64,000 nucleotides of DNA from assembly GCA_030431455.1 (NCBI GenBank), contig JAUIJE010000004.1, positions 372,001-436,000 on the forward strand. Direction: 5' to 3'. The translations under genes and the position numbers were made by a program. The DNA is from a bacterium (GTDB lineage: Bacteria > Myxococcota > UBA727 > JAUIJE01). Shown in pieces: positions 34,974-43,902 of this stretch. The notes beneath the pieces were generated by a model that was not told where the DNA came from, made no database searches, and saw nothing but the letters and a program-made list of their open reading frames with translations. How positions within the stretch are numbered: position 1 is the stretch's first letter; the number at the start of each line of letters is the position of its first letter.

Positions 34974-36664
34974 GGCAACACCTCCCCGAGGTCGCGGGTG
35001 CGGAACGCGGGCATGCGCACGATGTCGAGCAGCAGCTCGCGCACGTTCTCGTGCTGTTCGAACTTGTGGCGGACCACGCCGAGGTTGCACACGTCGAGGC
35101 CGGTCTCGGCCCGGCCCAGGGCATAGCGGAACCATTGGGTGGCGTAGCAGTCGCGGGCCTGGTCGCTTTTCCCGATGCGGCCGGCGAGCTCGACCGGGCC
35201 GTGGAAGTCGCCCTCGAGGGCGCTGTCCATGGACCAGGTGTACATCAGCGAGCCGGAGTCATCGATGGGCAGGCCGTTCTCTTCGGTGCGGTGCCGGCCG
35301 AGGGCGTCGTACCCCTCGAACCCGAAGCCCACCGGGTCGATCAGCTCGTGGCAGTCCCGGCAGCTCTCTTCGGCGGTGTGGGCGGCAAACCGTTCGCGGG
35401 TGGTGGCGTTGGGGTCTGGGTCGGGGGGCACGATGGGCACATCGGCGGGCGGGTCGGGCAGGACCTCGCACAAGATGTGTTCGCGCACGAACACCCCGCG
35501 TTTGATCGGGGACGTTTGGTTGGCGTTGGCCAGCGCCGCGAGCAAGCCGGGCTGGGTGAGCAGGCCCCCGCCGTACACGTCGGGGGGCAGCGCATGGCGG
35601 GCCATGTCATTGCTTTCGGGGAGGCCGTACAGGGGGGCGAGGGTCGCGTCGGTGTACACGGCATTGGATGTGTACAGGGCTTCGAAGTCGCCGCCGGCGA
35701 AGAACGTCTCGTGGGTGATGAACGACAGCACGCTGTCGGCCCACGCCGACCGCCAGCTCGGGTCGTACCCGTCGAACACGTCGGGGTCCTTGTCGTAGAC
35801 GTGCAGCTGGGCGAGGCCGAGCCACTGGGCGTGGAACTCGCGCAGGGCGGATGCGGCTTTGTCGTCGCTGAGCATGCGCCGGGCCTGGGCCACCAGACCG
35901 GCCTCGGTGCTGAGCTCGTCGCGGGCCGCGGCCTCGAACAATGCGTCGTCGGGCATCGAGGCCCACAAAAAATACGACAAGCGGGACGCGAGCTCGTAGC
36001 TGTCCAGGGTGCGGAACGCGCCGCTGTCATCGAGCGTCCCGCGCTCCACCCGGTACAAAAACTGCGGGCTTTGCAGCACCGCCTCGAGGGTCGCGATCAG
36101 AGCCTCGCGGTGGCCGAGCGCGGGGGCGAGTTCGTCGTAGACCCGGCCCAAGATGAGCTTTTCCTCGTCGACCAGGGGCCTTCGGAACGCGCGGGTGGCG
36201 AAGTCGGCGACAAAGTCGCCCACACAGCCGGCGTCCCCGTGCCCCACGCAGGGGTGGTCGGCGTAGCGGCTTCCGGGGCCGAGGCCCCGGCGCGCGGCCC
36301 GCTCGGAGGCCTTCAGGTAGAGCTCGACGAGCAGCGACGAGGCCGCGTGGGAGGTCCCGTTGGCAAAGCCCAGCGTCTCGTTCTCCGGGGGGAAGGCGAC
36401 GTCGTGCGCGACGTCGAGACCGAACAGATCGCGCAGGGTGTTGTCGTATTCGGTGCGGGTCAGCAGCCGGGGGTAGGACGCGCCGGGCACCACGTCCTGG
36501 TCGGTGCACTGGTCGGGGTTGCCCATGGGCATCGGGAGCCGGCCGCGGGGGGCCTCGACCGCGAGCCCGGGGTCCGGCGCCTGCACCGGCACATCGACGG
36601 ACGAAACCGCGGGGGGGGTACACGCGCTCAGCACCCCAAGCGCCAGGAACCAACCGGTGCGCAT
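34970..36664 (-). CDS. DUF1592-type lipoprotein cytochrome (with DUF1587/1595/1588/1585 modules)
   Basis: 564 residues from the ATG at 36664; the longer frame further upstream crosses the rnpB gene and is rejected. Lipoprotein signal MRTGWFLALGVLSACTPP (Cys15). The planctomycete-type modules follow in order: YPRLLTRTEYDNTLRDLFGL (DUF1587), FATRAFRRPLVDEEK (DUF1595), LASRLSYFLWASMPDDAL (DUF1592), then CRDCHELIDPVGFGFEGYD (DUF1588, a CxxCH heme site) and the closing DUF1585 (DIVRMPAFRTRDLG). A surface c-type heme protein is implied. Its partner DUF1552 gene overlaps by four bases. Confidence 0.93.
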   Translation of the reverse strand: MRTGWFLALGVLSACTPPAVSSVDVPVQAPDPGLAVEAPRGRLPMPMGNPDQCTDQDVVPGASYPRLLTRTEYDNTLRDLFGLDVAHDVAFPPENETLGFANGTSHAASSLLVELYLKASERAARRGLGPGSRYADHPCVGHGDAGCVGDFVADFATRAFRRPLVDEEKLILGRVYDELAPALGHREALIATLEAVLQSPQFLYRVERGTLDDSGAFRTLDSYELASRLSYFLWASMPDDALFEAAARDELSTEAGLVAQARRMLSDDKAASALREFHAQWLGLAQLHVYDKDPDVFDGYDPSWRSAWADSVLSFITHETFFAGGDFEALYTSNAVYTDATLAPLYGLPESNDMARHALPPDVYGGGLLTQPGLLAALANANQTSPIKRGVFVREHILCEVLPDPPADVPIVPPDPDPNATTRERFAAHTAEESCRDCHELIDPVGFGFEGYDALGRHRTEENGLPIDDSGSLMYTWSMDSALEGDFHGPVELAGRIGKSDQARDCYATQWFRYALGRAETGLDVCNLGVVRHKFEQHENVRELLLDIVRMPAFRTRDLGEVLP

Positions 36665-36735
36665 GTGACGAATGTGTATCACGTCGGGGTCCATCCCGCC
36701 GCACCGGACCGTCGTGATCTGGACGAACCGGCCGC

Positions 36736-36772
36736 AAAAAGCCGCCGCCCGACCTCTCGATCGTGCGGCGGC
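36736..36772 (-). terminator. Intrinsic terminator of rnpB
   Basis: On the reverse strand GCCGCCGC, a 16-base loop, GCGGCGGC and then TTTTTGC. It begins eight bases after the 3' end of the RNase P RNA. Confidence 0.85.
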
Positions 36773-36779
36773 GCGTCGC

Positions 36780-37157
36780 GTTTCAGGGGCCTGGTAAGCC
36801 GGGTTCTGTCCCGCCGACGGTCGCCCGCCGCCGGGGGCGTTCATTCGTCTAGGGCCGCCGTTGCCGACGGCCTCGAGCGGCACTGGGGGGCGGCGCGGGC
36901 CGCGCCTGGGCCAAAAGCCCGTGCCCCCAACCACCTTGCTCCGGGTGGGGTTTACCCTGCCGCGACCGTCTCCGGCCGCGCGGTGCGCCTTTGCCGCACC
37001 GTTTCACCTGTGCCCCGGCGCTGCCGGGGCAGTCTGTTCTCTGTGGCACTGTCCTTCAGGTCGCCCTGACCGGCCGTTAGCCGGCACCCATGCCCTGCGG
37101 AGCCCGGACTTTCCTCTCGTCATCAAAAACCAGCGAACGCCTCAGACCCTGAAGCGC
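36780..37157 (-). ncRNA. rnpB: RNase P RNA, bacterial type A
   Basis: Catalytic RNA that trims the 5' end of tRNA precursors. Reading the reverse strand, the 5' part has GAGGAAAGTCCGGGCTCC, the middle AGGTGAAACGGTGCGGC and GCAGGGTAAACCCCACCC, and the 3' part ACAGAACCCGGCTTACC: the universal P4 core and ends. The P1 helix is formed by TTCAGGGTCTG at the 5' end and CAGGCCCCTGAA at the 3' end, which sets the boundaries within a few bases. It lies 32 bases after the large cysteine-repeat gene and is followed by its own terminator. Confidence 0.96.
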
Positions 37158-37189
37158 CCGCGGTCTGTACCAGACAACGGCCGGGGCGC

Positions 37190-40100
37190 CTACGGGTTGG
37201 CGCGGCGCCGGCGGGACAGGCCCCAGACCAAAAGCGGCAGCACCGCCCCGATGGGCGCGCTCGACGAGGGGCCGGGCGCGTGGGCGCAGTTGAACACCGC
37301 GGGCCCGACCAACCAGCCCGATCCCGACACCCCGAGATCGTCCTCGAAGCCGTCGCCGTCTTTGTCCGCGTCGCACGCGTCGCCGAGCCCGTCCTCGTCT
37401 TCGTCCTCTTGCCCCGGGTTGTCGTCGTCGGGGCAGTTGTCCACGAGGTCGCGGATGCCGTCGCCGTCGCCGTCCGCGATGGTGTTGTTGACCACGTCGA
37501 TGTTCTCGATCGCCACGTTGTTGTCGACGTTGGCGTCGCCTTCGGTGCTCACCCGCGCGGTGTGGGTGACCTGGGGCCGGGCGCTGTCGTCGGTGTCGAC
37601 CACCAGGGCGAGGTCGACGAGGGACTCGCCGGGGCCGACCACCTCATCGGTGGTGCAGGTGATCGCGCCGGCGTCGTTGGTGCACGACCAAATGTCCGCC
37701 GAGCTCGAGGCCAGGGTCTGCCCGGTGGGCAGGGTGTCGGTGACCTCGATGGTCCCGGTGGTGGGGGCCCCGCCGATGTTGGTGATGGCGATGAAGTAGC
37801 TGGCTTGCTCGCCCACGACGAACTCATCGGGGGCGTCGACCTCGATGCGCAGGTCGATCTGGCCCTCGTAGGGGGTGCACACCGACGGCTGACCGGTGCA
37901 GTCGTAGTTCGGTTCGCGTTCGCAGGTGTCGCTGCACCCGTCGCCGGCTTGGTTGTTGCCGTCGTCGCACTCTTCGACCCCGGACACGATGAGCCCGTCT
38001 GAACAGTTGACGCTGCAGGCGCCCCCCGCGGGGTTGCAGGTCCAGCCGGTCTCGACTTCGCAGGTGCTGCTGCACCCGTCGTCGCTGTCCGCGTTGCCGT
38101 CGTCGCACTCCTCCTCGTCGGACACGATGAACAGGTCGCCGCACACCGGCACACAATCCTCGTCGGGGGTGTCGCAGGCATAGCCGGCCTCGGTCTGACA
38201 GGTGTCGTCGCAGCCGTCCCCGCCGTCGTCGTCCCCGTCGTCGCAGGTCTCGGGGGCGGTGAGCACCCCGTCGCCGCACACCACCACGCAGTCTTGGCCC
38301 ACCACCGGGCAGGCGTACCCGACCTCGAGCGCGCAAATGTCACTGCATCCATCGCCGGCGGTGGTGTTGCCGTCGTCACAGGTCTCGCCCACCACGATGG
38401 TGCCGTCGCCGCACACCGCGGTGCAGGCCCCGCCCCCGGGCGGGCAGGTGAAGCCGTTCTCGGCCACTTGGCAGTCGCTGCTGCACCCGTCGGCGCCGAT
38501 GAGGTTGCCGTCGTCGCAGGCCTCATCGCTGGCCGCGAACCCGTCGCCGCAGGTGGAAAAACACGGGGTGCCCGCGGTGGGGCAATCGTAGCCGTCCTCG
38601 ACCTCGCAGGTGTCGCTGCACCCGTCGCCCGCGGTGGTGTTGCCATCGTCGCAGCCCTCGGGGACGTGGACCGCGCCATCGCCGCACACCGGGGTGAACG
38701 CCGAGCACGTGTCGCCGGCCAGGCACACCCCGCTCAAGCAGTCGGTGTTGTTGACGCAGGACAGCCCGCCGGTGCAGGGCGCACACACCGTGCCGCCGCA
38801 GTCGACGTCGGTCTCGTCTTGGTTGAGGGCGTTGTCCCGGCAGGAGGGGTCGAGCACCACCGGGAGCACGGTCTCGGCCGCCACCGTCTCGACCAGCGCC
38901 CAGGTGTCGAGGCACAACCCGTCCCCGTCGTCGAACGGGTAGGCGTGGGCGCCGGTCGCGCTGTCGACCCCGGCGGTGCCGTCGGCGCCCCCGGTGTCGG
39001 TGTCGTCGAAGTACACGGTGGTGTCGGGGGCGGTGGGGCCATTTTGGCGCTCTACGATCACGCCGTTGGGGCTGGCCTCGACGTCAAAGTACGGCACGTG
39101 CAGCTCGCCGGACACGAACGTCACCCGCAGCATCGGGGTGTAGCTGCCCACGGGGATGGCGGTGCCGGTGTCGTCGCGCCCGTCCCAGGCGATGGGGTGG
39201 GTGCCGGGGCCGGGCAGGTGCGCGCTCAAGGTCACGACCTGGCCGCCGCCGAAGTCGACCCGCAGGCGCACCCCCGTGGGCTGGTCGGTCTCGACGAGGA
39301 ACACGCCCCCGTCGGGGAACACCTGGCCGGTCCCGGGGGTGCCGTCCTGTCCTTGAAAGGCGACCGGCTGGCCGAGGGTGGGCGGGGTGTGGGCGGTGTA
39401 GAGCCAGGTGGTGCCGCCGGCGAGCGGCGCGGTGGCGGGGAGGGCCGGGTCGGGGGTGGTGAAGAACAGCTTGTGGGTCACCTGGCGCGGTCCGTCGAGC
39501 AGGTTGGGGTCGCGCAGCGACGTGCCCGCGGGGAGCGCGGCGCCGTTGAGGTCGATGCTCTTGTACAGCGGGTTGTTTGTGTCGGTGAGGAGCAGGCCGG
39601 TGTTGTTGGCGATGAGCAAGCCCGCGCCCGGTTGGGCCCCGTTGAGGCGCAGCCGGTACTGGAGCCCGTCGGGGGTGAGCACGTGCACGGTGGGGTCGAT
39701 GGGCTGGTTGGCGCCGCCGCTGCTCAGCGACAGGTAGGGGGCGTAGACCCGACCGGGCAGCGGAATGTTGTTGTTGTCGGTGACGGTGACGTCAAACGCG
39801 GCGATGGTGGCGTGGTCGTTGGGCTGGGTCCACGCCGCGTCGGCGGCGACGACGTCGTCGAACGCGCCCGCGGGGTTGGGCGAGGTGAACTCCACTTTGT
39901 ACAGGCCGGCCGCGCTCGCGGCCACGGTGCAGGACACAAACGAGCCCGGGCCCACGGGACCGGCGAGCTCGTGCGCGCGGTCGGCGATGAGGCCGGTGCC
40001 GGGCTGGTCCACCGCGCAGCTGGTCAGAGAGCCCCCGGGCGCGCGCACGGTGGCGTTGCCCGCGCCGACCCCCATCGCCGACGAGCCGACGTGCACGATG

Positions 40101-40291
40101 TCGCCATTTTGGGCATAGGCGAACAGGACCACGCGTTGGGCGATCCCGTCGAGCACCTGGGGCGATTGGGTCTGCAGACCCCACACCCGCTGGGCGGCGT
40201 TGTCGTTGAGCTCGCGGCTGCCCTCGGCCAGCGCGGGCGCGGTCAGGGCAAACACAAACAGGGCCAAGCCAGGGCGCACAAACCGCATCAT
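37190..40291 (-). CDS. Large surface protein with Myxococcus cysteine-rich repeats and MYXO-CTERM-like tail
   Basis: 1033 residues; GAAGGAG lies nine bases before the ATG. Signal peptide (MMRFVRPGLALFVFALTAPALA). About 25-520 are beta-rich unknown modules. About 530-795 hold six copies of the Myxococcus disulfide repeat, each of the form CGDGxxxxxExCDDGNxxxGDGCSxxCxxExGYxC. A DUF11-type domain follows (YFIAITNIGGAPTTGTIEV, about 810-930), then thrombospondin-type-3 Asp-rich Ca-binding repeats (DNCPDDDNPGQEDEDEDGLG). The end (NCAHAPG, then AVLPLLVWGLSRRRRANP) looks like MYXO-CTERM: a cysteine, a hydrophobic helix and an Arg cluster, which would anchor it to the outer membrane surface. Confidence 0.93.
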   Translation of the reverse strand: MMRFVRPGLALFVFALTAPALAEGSRELNDNAAQRVWGLQTQSPQVLDGIAQRVVLFAYAQNGDIVHVGSSAMGVGAGNATVRAPGGSLTSCAVDQPGTGLIADRAHELAGPVGPGSFVSCTVAASAAGLYKVEFTSPNPAGAFDDVVAADAAWTQPNDHATIAAFDVTVTDNNNIPLPGRVYAPYLSLSSGGANQPIDPTVHVLTPDGLQYRLRLNGAQPGAGLLIANNTGLLLTDTNNPLYKSIDLNGAALPAGTSLRDPNLLDGPRQVTHKLFFTTPDPALPATAPLAGGTTWLYTAHTPPTLGQPVAFQGQDGTPGTGQVFPDGGVFLVETDQPTGVRLRVDFGGGQVVTLSAHLPGPGTHPIAWDGRDDTGTAIPVGSYTPMLRVTFVSGELHVPYFDVEASPNGVIVERQNGPTAPDTTVYFDDTDTGGADGTAGVDSATGAHAYPFDDGDGLCLDTWALVETVAAETVLPVVLDPSCRDNALNQDETDVDCGGTVCAPCTGGLSCVNNTDCLSGVCLAGDTCSAFTPVCGDGAVHVPEGCDDGNTTAGDGCSDTCEVEDGYDCPTAGTPCFSTCGDGFAASDEACDDGNLIGADGCSSDCQVAENGFTCPPGGGACTAVCGDGTIVVGETCDDGNTTAGDGCSDICALEVGYACPVVGQDCVVVCGDGVLTAPETCDDGDDDGGDGCDDTCQTEAGYACDTPDEDCVPVCGDLFIVSDEEECDDGNADSDDGCSSTCEVETGWTCNPAGGACSVNCSDGLIVSGVEECDDGNNQAGDGCSDTCEREPNYDCTGQPSVCTPYEGQIDLRIEVDAPDEFVVGEQASYFIAITNIGGAPTTGTIEVTDTLPTGQTLASSSADIWSCTNDAGAITCTTDEVVGPGESLVDLALVVDTDDSARPQVTHTARVSTEGDANVDNNVAIENIDVVNNTIADGDGDGIRDLVDNCPDDDNPGQEDEDEDGLGDACDADKDGDGFEDDLGVSGSGWLVGPAVFNCAHAPGPSSSAPIGAVLPLLVWGLSRRRRANP

Positions 40292-40362
40292 CGACGCGCT
40301 CCTTCGTCGTAAGAGGCGAGACGGGACTACCAAAGTTGCGCCCCGCAGGTAAGCCCTGGGAC

Positions 40363-41211
40363 ATGACCGTCTGGTGCGCACAGCTTTTGGCCTTGGTGTG
40401 GTGCGTGAGCGCCACGGCCGCGTCCCCCACGGGCCCGCTGGTGCACGGGCACCGCGGGGCCCGGGCGCGGTTCCCGGAGAATACCTTGCCCGCCTTCGCG
40501 CACGCCCTCGCGCTGGGCGCGGACGTGCTCGAGCTCGATGTGGTGCCCTCCCGCGACGGTCACCTCGTGGTCAGCCACGACCCGGTGATCGATCCCGCGC
40601 GCTGCCGGGGCGACGGCGGCCCCTGGCCGATTCGTGAAATGGCATTGGCCGACCTCCGCCGGCTCGACTGCGGCGCCCAGCCGCACCCGGACTTTCCCGC
40701 CCAGGTTGCGGTCCCGCACACGCCCCCGCCCACCCTGGACGAGGTGTTCGCCTTGGCCCGGGCGTGGCCCCAGGTGCAGTTCAACATCGAAGCCAAGGCC
40801 GTGCCCAGCCGCCCCGCGCTGTCCGCGCCCCCCGCGGCGTTCGCGGGGTTGCTCGTCGAGGCGGTGGCCCGGGCCGAGGTCGGGCCCCGGGTGATCGTGC
40901 AGTCGTTCGACGACCGTCTGCTCCTCGCGGTCAAGGCCAGGGCCCCGGCGCTGCGCACCGCCCTGCTGGTGAACAAGACGCACGTCGACTACGTGGCCGC
41001 GGCCCGCGCGGCCCAGGCGGACATCCTGTCGCCCCACCACGCCTGGGTGGTGGCCGAGGACGTGGCCCGGCTCCACGCCGCCGGGATCGAGGTGGTGCCC
41101 TGGACCGCGAACGCTCCCGCGGACTGGGACCGGCTTTTGGCCCTCGGGGTGGACGGCATCATCACCGACGACCCCGGCGCGCTGCGGGCCCATTTGCGCA
41201 CCCGGCGGTAG
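40363..41211 (+). CDS. Glycerophosphodiester phosphodiesterase, exported
   Basis: Splits glycerophosphodiesters into an alcohol and glycerol 3-phosphate. 282 residues. Signal peptide (VWCAQLLALVWCVSATAA), then the GDPD hallmark HGHRGARARFPENTLPAF, LELDVVPSRDGHLVVSHDP, FNIEAKA and, at the end, GVDGIITDDPGAL. The catalytic His pair and Glu/Asp ligands are all there. It acts in the periplasm or outside. Divergent from the cysteine-repeat gene and convergent, three bases apart, with the next gene. Confidence 0.94.
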   Translation: MTVWCAQLLALVWCVSATAASPTGPLVHGHRGARARFPENTLPAFAHALALGADVLELDVVPSRDGHLVVSHDPVIDPARCRGDGGPWPIREMALADLRRLDCGAQPHPDFPAQVAVPHTPPPTLDEVFALARAWPQVQFNIEAKAVPSRPALSAPPAAFAGLLVEAVARAEVGPRVIVQSFDDRLLLAVKARAPALRTALLVNKTHVDYVAAARAAQADILSPHHAWVVAEDVARLHAAGIEVVPWTANAPADWDRLLALGVDGIITDDPGALRAHLRTRR

Positions 41212-41214
41212 CGG

Positions 41215-42045
41215 TCAGGGGGCGCGGGGCCTGTCCCCGATGAGGTCGCGGCGGCCGCGCTTGTTGCGCCACGGCTTCCAGGTGCCCCCGTCTTGACCGG
41301 GCTGGGCCGGGGTCACAAATGTTGTTGCATCGGGGCGGGCCAGCGCGGCCCCCGCCGCGGGGGTGGCGTCGAGCCCCCGGTAGCCTTGCCCGGGCGCGTC
41401 GTTGTCGGACCACACCACGCGTTCGTGTTCGTCGATGGCCGCGGCTTTGGCCCCGGCCCCCGCGGACAGGGGCCAGGCGTAGGCGACAAAGCGCCGCTCG
41501 GCCCGCTCGTCGTCGACGCCCTGGTCCGCTTCGGTGACGAAGCCGGCGGCCCCGGGCACGTACAACCGAAACACATAGCCGTCGCGCTCGAACAGGTCCC
41601 CTCCGAGGGGGCGAAACCGCAGCAGCAGGGGGGCGTTTTGGGTGCCGTTGCGCAGGGTGCCGGACGTCATCTCGCCCAATGTGAGTGCACTGCCCACGCC
41701 GTCGCCATCGGGGTCGACCAGGCCCCGTTCGCGGGCGATGTCCTCGGCGAACACGATCTCGCGCAAGTGGCTGACCGCGAGGCGGGCGAGGGCGCGCTGC
41801 CCCCCGGCCACCACCCCGGGGGCGGCGTTGTGCAGGGTGAAGCGCACCATGATCACGAGGTTGATCACCGCGAGGGTGCCGATGGCCGCCCACAGCAGGG
41901 GCGTGTCCTTGCTCGGGCGGAGCGCCACGCCCCCGAGGAGCAAGGCCAGCGCGGAGAAGATCGCGAGCTTGCCCATCACCCCCGCGGCCACGGTGAGCGC
42001 GACCAACGCAACCAACAACACAGGGCGGAACCGCGCCGGGGACAT
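41215..42045 (-). CDS. Unknown membrane protein with a calcium-loop-like motif
   Basis: 276 residues from the ATG at 42045. Two or three hydrophobic helices at the N-terminus (PVLLVALVALTVAAGVMGKL, FSALALLLGGVAL, AAIGTLAVINLVIMVRFTL), then a soluble part. That part starts with LREIVFAEDIARERGLVDPDGDGVGS, whose DPDGDG resembles an EF-hand loop, followed by GYVFRLYVPGAAGFV and FVAYAWPL, similar to DUF2950-type proteins. The function is unknown. The 211-base gap to ctaB contains a candidate sigma-54 promoter for ctaB. Confidence 0.7.
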   Translation of the reverse strand: MSPARFRPVLLVALVALTVAAGVMGKLAIFSALALLLGGVALRPSKDTPLLWAAIGTLAVINLVIMVRFTLHNAAPGVVAGGQRALARLAVSHLREIVFAEDIARERGLVDPDGDGVGSALTLGEMTSGTLRNGTQNAPLLLRFRPLGGDLFERDGYVFRLYVPGAAGFVTEADQGVDDERAERRFVAYAWPLSAGAGAKAAAIDEHERVVWSDNDAPGQGYRGLDATPAAGAALARPDATTFVTPAQPGQDGGTWKPWRNKRGRRDLIGDRPRAP

Positions 42046-42095
42046 GCCGTCGATGTATTGCCTGGCCGCGGGGTCGACAAGCGCGATCGGGATTG

Positions 42096-42109
42096 GGCAC
42101 GACCTTTGC
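42096..42109 (+). promoter_or_regulatory. Candidate sigma-54 promoter of ctaB-sco
   Basis: GGGCACGACCTTTGC matches the -24/-12 consensus TGGCACG-N4-TTGC except for the first T. GG at 42096-42097 and GC at 42108-42109 are separated by exactly ten bases. Transcription would begin near 42121, about 135 bases before the ctaB ATG. Sigma-54 promoters are frequent in myxobacteria and need an enhancer-binding activator. Confidence 0.45.
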
Positions 42110-42256
42110 GACCTTCGCGGGAGCGCGCGCGGCGACCGACGTGGCCGGGCGCGTCTGGTCGAGTTTGTGCGGCGAAGGCGTCGCGCTTTTGTGGCGAAAT
42201 GCCGCAGCCGCGGCCGGTTGCCAAACCGCTCACCGGCGCTAGGTTCGCGAGGAAAC

Positions 42257-43183
42257 ATGATGACCCCGACTGCCCGCCTCCTCGACAAGTCACTGGCCCC
42301 CGCGTGGCGCGCGCGCGACCTCGTGACGTTGACCAAGCCCAACATCACGCTGATGAGCGTCGTCGTCGCCGCCGGTTCGATGGCGATCGTCGGGGCCACC
42401 ACCGGCCGCGCGTTGTCGCCGGTGAGTTGGGTGCTGGTGCTCGCGGGCATCGCGCTGTCGGTGATGGGCGCGGGGGCGCTCAACATGGCCCTCGAGCACG
42501 CGCTCGACGCGCGCATGGCCCGGACCAAAAATCGCCCCATCGCCGCCGGTCGCATCAGCCCCGAGGTTGGTTTTGTCCTCGGCGGGCTGCTCAGCCTGTT
42601 CGCGTTGGTGTTGCTCGCGATGACCGCGCCGGCGTTGACGGTGGCGCTCACGTTTGTGGCCCAGGTCAGCTACGTGGCGATCTACACCCCGATGAAACAA
42701 AAGAGCGCGTGGGCGGTGGTCGTCGGGGCGGTGCCCGGCGCGCTGCCCATCCTGATGGGCACCACCGCGATGACCGGACGGATCGAGTCGGTCGGGCTTT
42801 GTTTGTTCGCGGTGATGGTGATCTGGCAGCTGCCGCACTTCATGGCGATCACCATCTACCGCCGGCGCGAGTACACCGCCGCGGGGTATCGCGTGGCCGC
42901 GGAGTCGATGGGTCTCGAGTGGACCAAGACCGCGATCGTGGCCACCACCGCGCTGTTGGTGGCGGTGTCGTTGATGCTCGGCCCCCTCGGGGCGGCGGGG
43001 TTCATCTACAGCTCGGCCGCGGCGGTGGTCGGCTTGTGGTTCGCGGTGCTGGTCGCGGCGGGCTACGCCGGGCGCGACGACGCGCGCTGGGCCCGCAAGG
43101 TCTTTTTGGGCTCGCTGGTCTACCAAATGGTGCTGTTCTGCTCGCTGGGGCTCGACGCGGTGGTGCGCGGGATGGGGGCATGA
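42257..43183 (+). CDS. ctaB: Protoheme IX farnesyltransferase (heme O synthase)
   Basis: Adds a farnesyl group to heme B to make heme O, the precursor of heme A for the oxidase. 308 residues with about eight membrane helices. The UbiA-type substrate loops are present: NMALEHALDARMARTKNRPI (NxxxDxxxDxxMxRTxxRP) and YTPMKQKSAWAVVVGAVPGA, and WQLPHFMAITIYRRREY. GAGGA precedes the ATG. It overlaps sco by ATGA. With the cox operon just downstream, this is the heme-supply arm of oxidase assembly; ctaA is not in the window. Confidence 0.96.
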   Translation: MMTPTARLLDKSLAPAWRARDLVTLTKPNITLMSVVVAAGSMAIVGATTGRALSPVSWVLVLAGIALSVMGAGALNMALEHALDARMARTKNRPIAAGRISPEVGFVLGGLLSLFALVLLAMTAPALTVALTFVAQVSYVAIYTPMKQKSAWAVVVGAVPGALPILMGTTAMTGRIESVGLCLFAVMVIWQLPHFMAITIYRRREYTAAGYRVAAESMGLEWTKTAIVATTALLVAVSLMLGPLGAAGFIYSSAAAVVGLWFAVLVAAGYAGRDDARWARKVFLGSLVYQMVLFCSLGLDAVVRGMGA

Positions 43184-43845
43184 CCATGGGGTCGGTCGAG
43201 ACGACGAGCAGCGAAGAGCGACCGTTCTTCAAAAGTCCGTTCTTTTGGGCGTTCATCATCGGGGCGGTGTTGATCACCGTGTTCCGCCCGCTCGCGGAGT
43301 CGTTCCAGACCGCGCCCCCGCCGATCCAGAAGCTGCAGCCCTGGTCTTTGACCGATCACAATGGCCATGCATTCGGGTCCGAGCAGCTCAAGGGCAAAGT
43401 CTGGGCCGCGGACTTCTTCTTCACCCGGTGCCCGAGCATCTGCACTGAGCTCACCAAGAACATGAAGCGGCTCACCGAAGCGATGGAGCGCCACGGTGAT
43501 TTCCGGTTCGTGAGCTTCACCGTCGACCCCGACCACGACACGCCCGACGTGCTCGCCGCCTATGCCCAAAAGCACGGGGCGGACACCGATCGCTGGACGT
43601 TCGTCACCGGCACCAAAAAAGACCTCGTCGATCTCATCGTGGGGCAAATGAAGTTCCACGTCGGCGACAAAGAACCCATCGGCGATCTGAGCCAAGCCGA
43701 CCTCTACGACATCTCGCACACCGCGAAGTTTGCGTTGTTCGACCAGAACGGCGATCTGCGCGCGCTGTTCTCCGCCGACGACGAGGGCATGGCGGCGTTG
43801 TCCTCCGCCGCGCGCCTGCTCGAGAAAAAGGGCCCCAACCCCTGA
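43180..43845 (+). CDS. SCO1/SenC-family copper chaperone 1
   Basis: 221 residues, membrane-anchored by one N-terminal helix (FFWAFIIGAVLITVF). The thioredoxin-like domain carries the copper motif RCPSICTEL (CxxxC) and the distal His in DISHTAKF, so copper delivery to the CuA site of cytochrome oxidase is the expected role. FVSFTVDPDHDTPDVLAAY is a family hallmark. Translated from an ATGA overlap with ctaB; an ATG at 43186 is an alternative. A terminator follows nine bases after the stop. Confidence 0.94.
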   Translation: MTMGSVETTSSEERPFFKSPFFWAFIIGAVLITVFRPLAESFQTAPPPIQKLQPWSLTDHNGHAFGSEQLKGKVWAADFFFTRCPSICTELTKNMKRLTEAMERHGDFRFVSFTVDPDHDTPDVLAAYAQKHGADTDRWTFVTGTKKDLVDLIVGQMKFHVGDKEPIGDLSQADLYDISHTAKFALFDQNGDLRALFSADDEGMAALSSAARLLEKKGPNP

Positions 43846-43854
43846 CCGTCGGTC

Positions 43855-43881
43855 GCGCCGCATGTCACTGCGGCGCTTTTT
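43855..43881 (+). terminator. Intrinsic terminator after ctaB-sco
   Basis: GCGCCGC, loop ATGTCACT, GCGGCGC, then TTTTT: a seven-pair G/C stem followed by a T run. It separates the ctaB-sco unit from the act-cox operon. Confidence 0.9.
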
Positions 43882-43902
43882 CAGGACAAAAACATCACAC
43901 GC

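Noticed and set aside
36665-36934. N-terminal extension of the DUF1592 gene
   Set aside because: It lies on the 3' half of RNase P RNA and its terminator; the lipoprotein signal begins at 36664.
38294-40312. 672-residue plus-strand frame across the cysteine-repeat protein
   Set aside because: Its repeats only mirror the disulfide repeats of the gene on the other strand.
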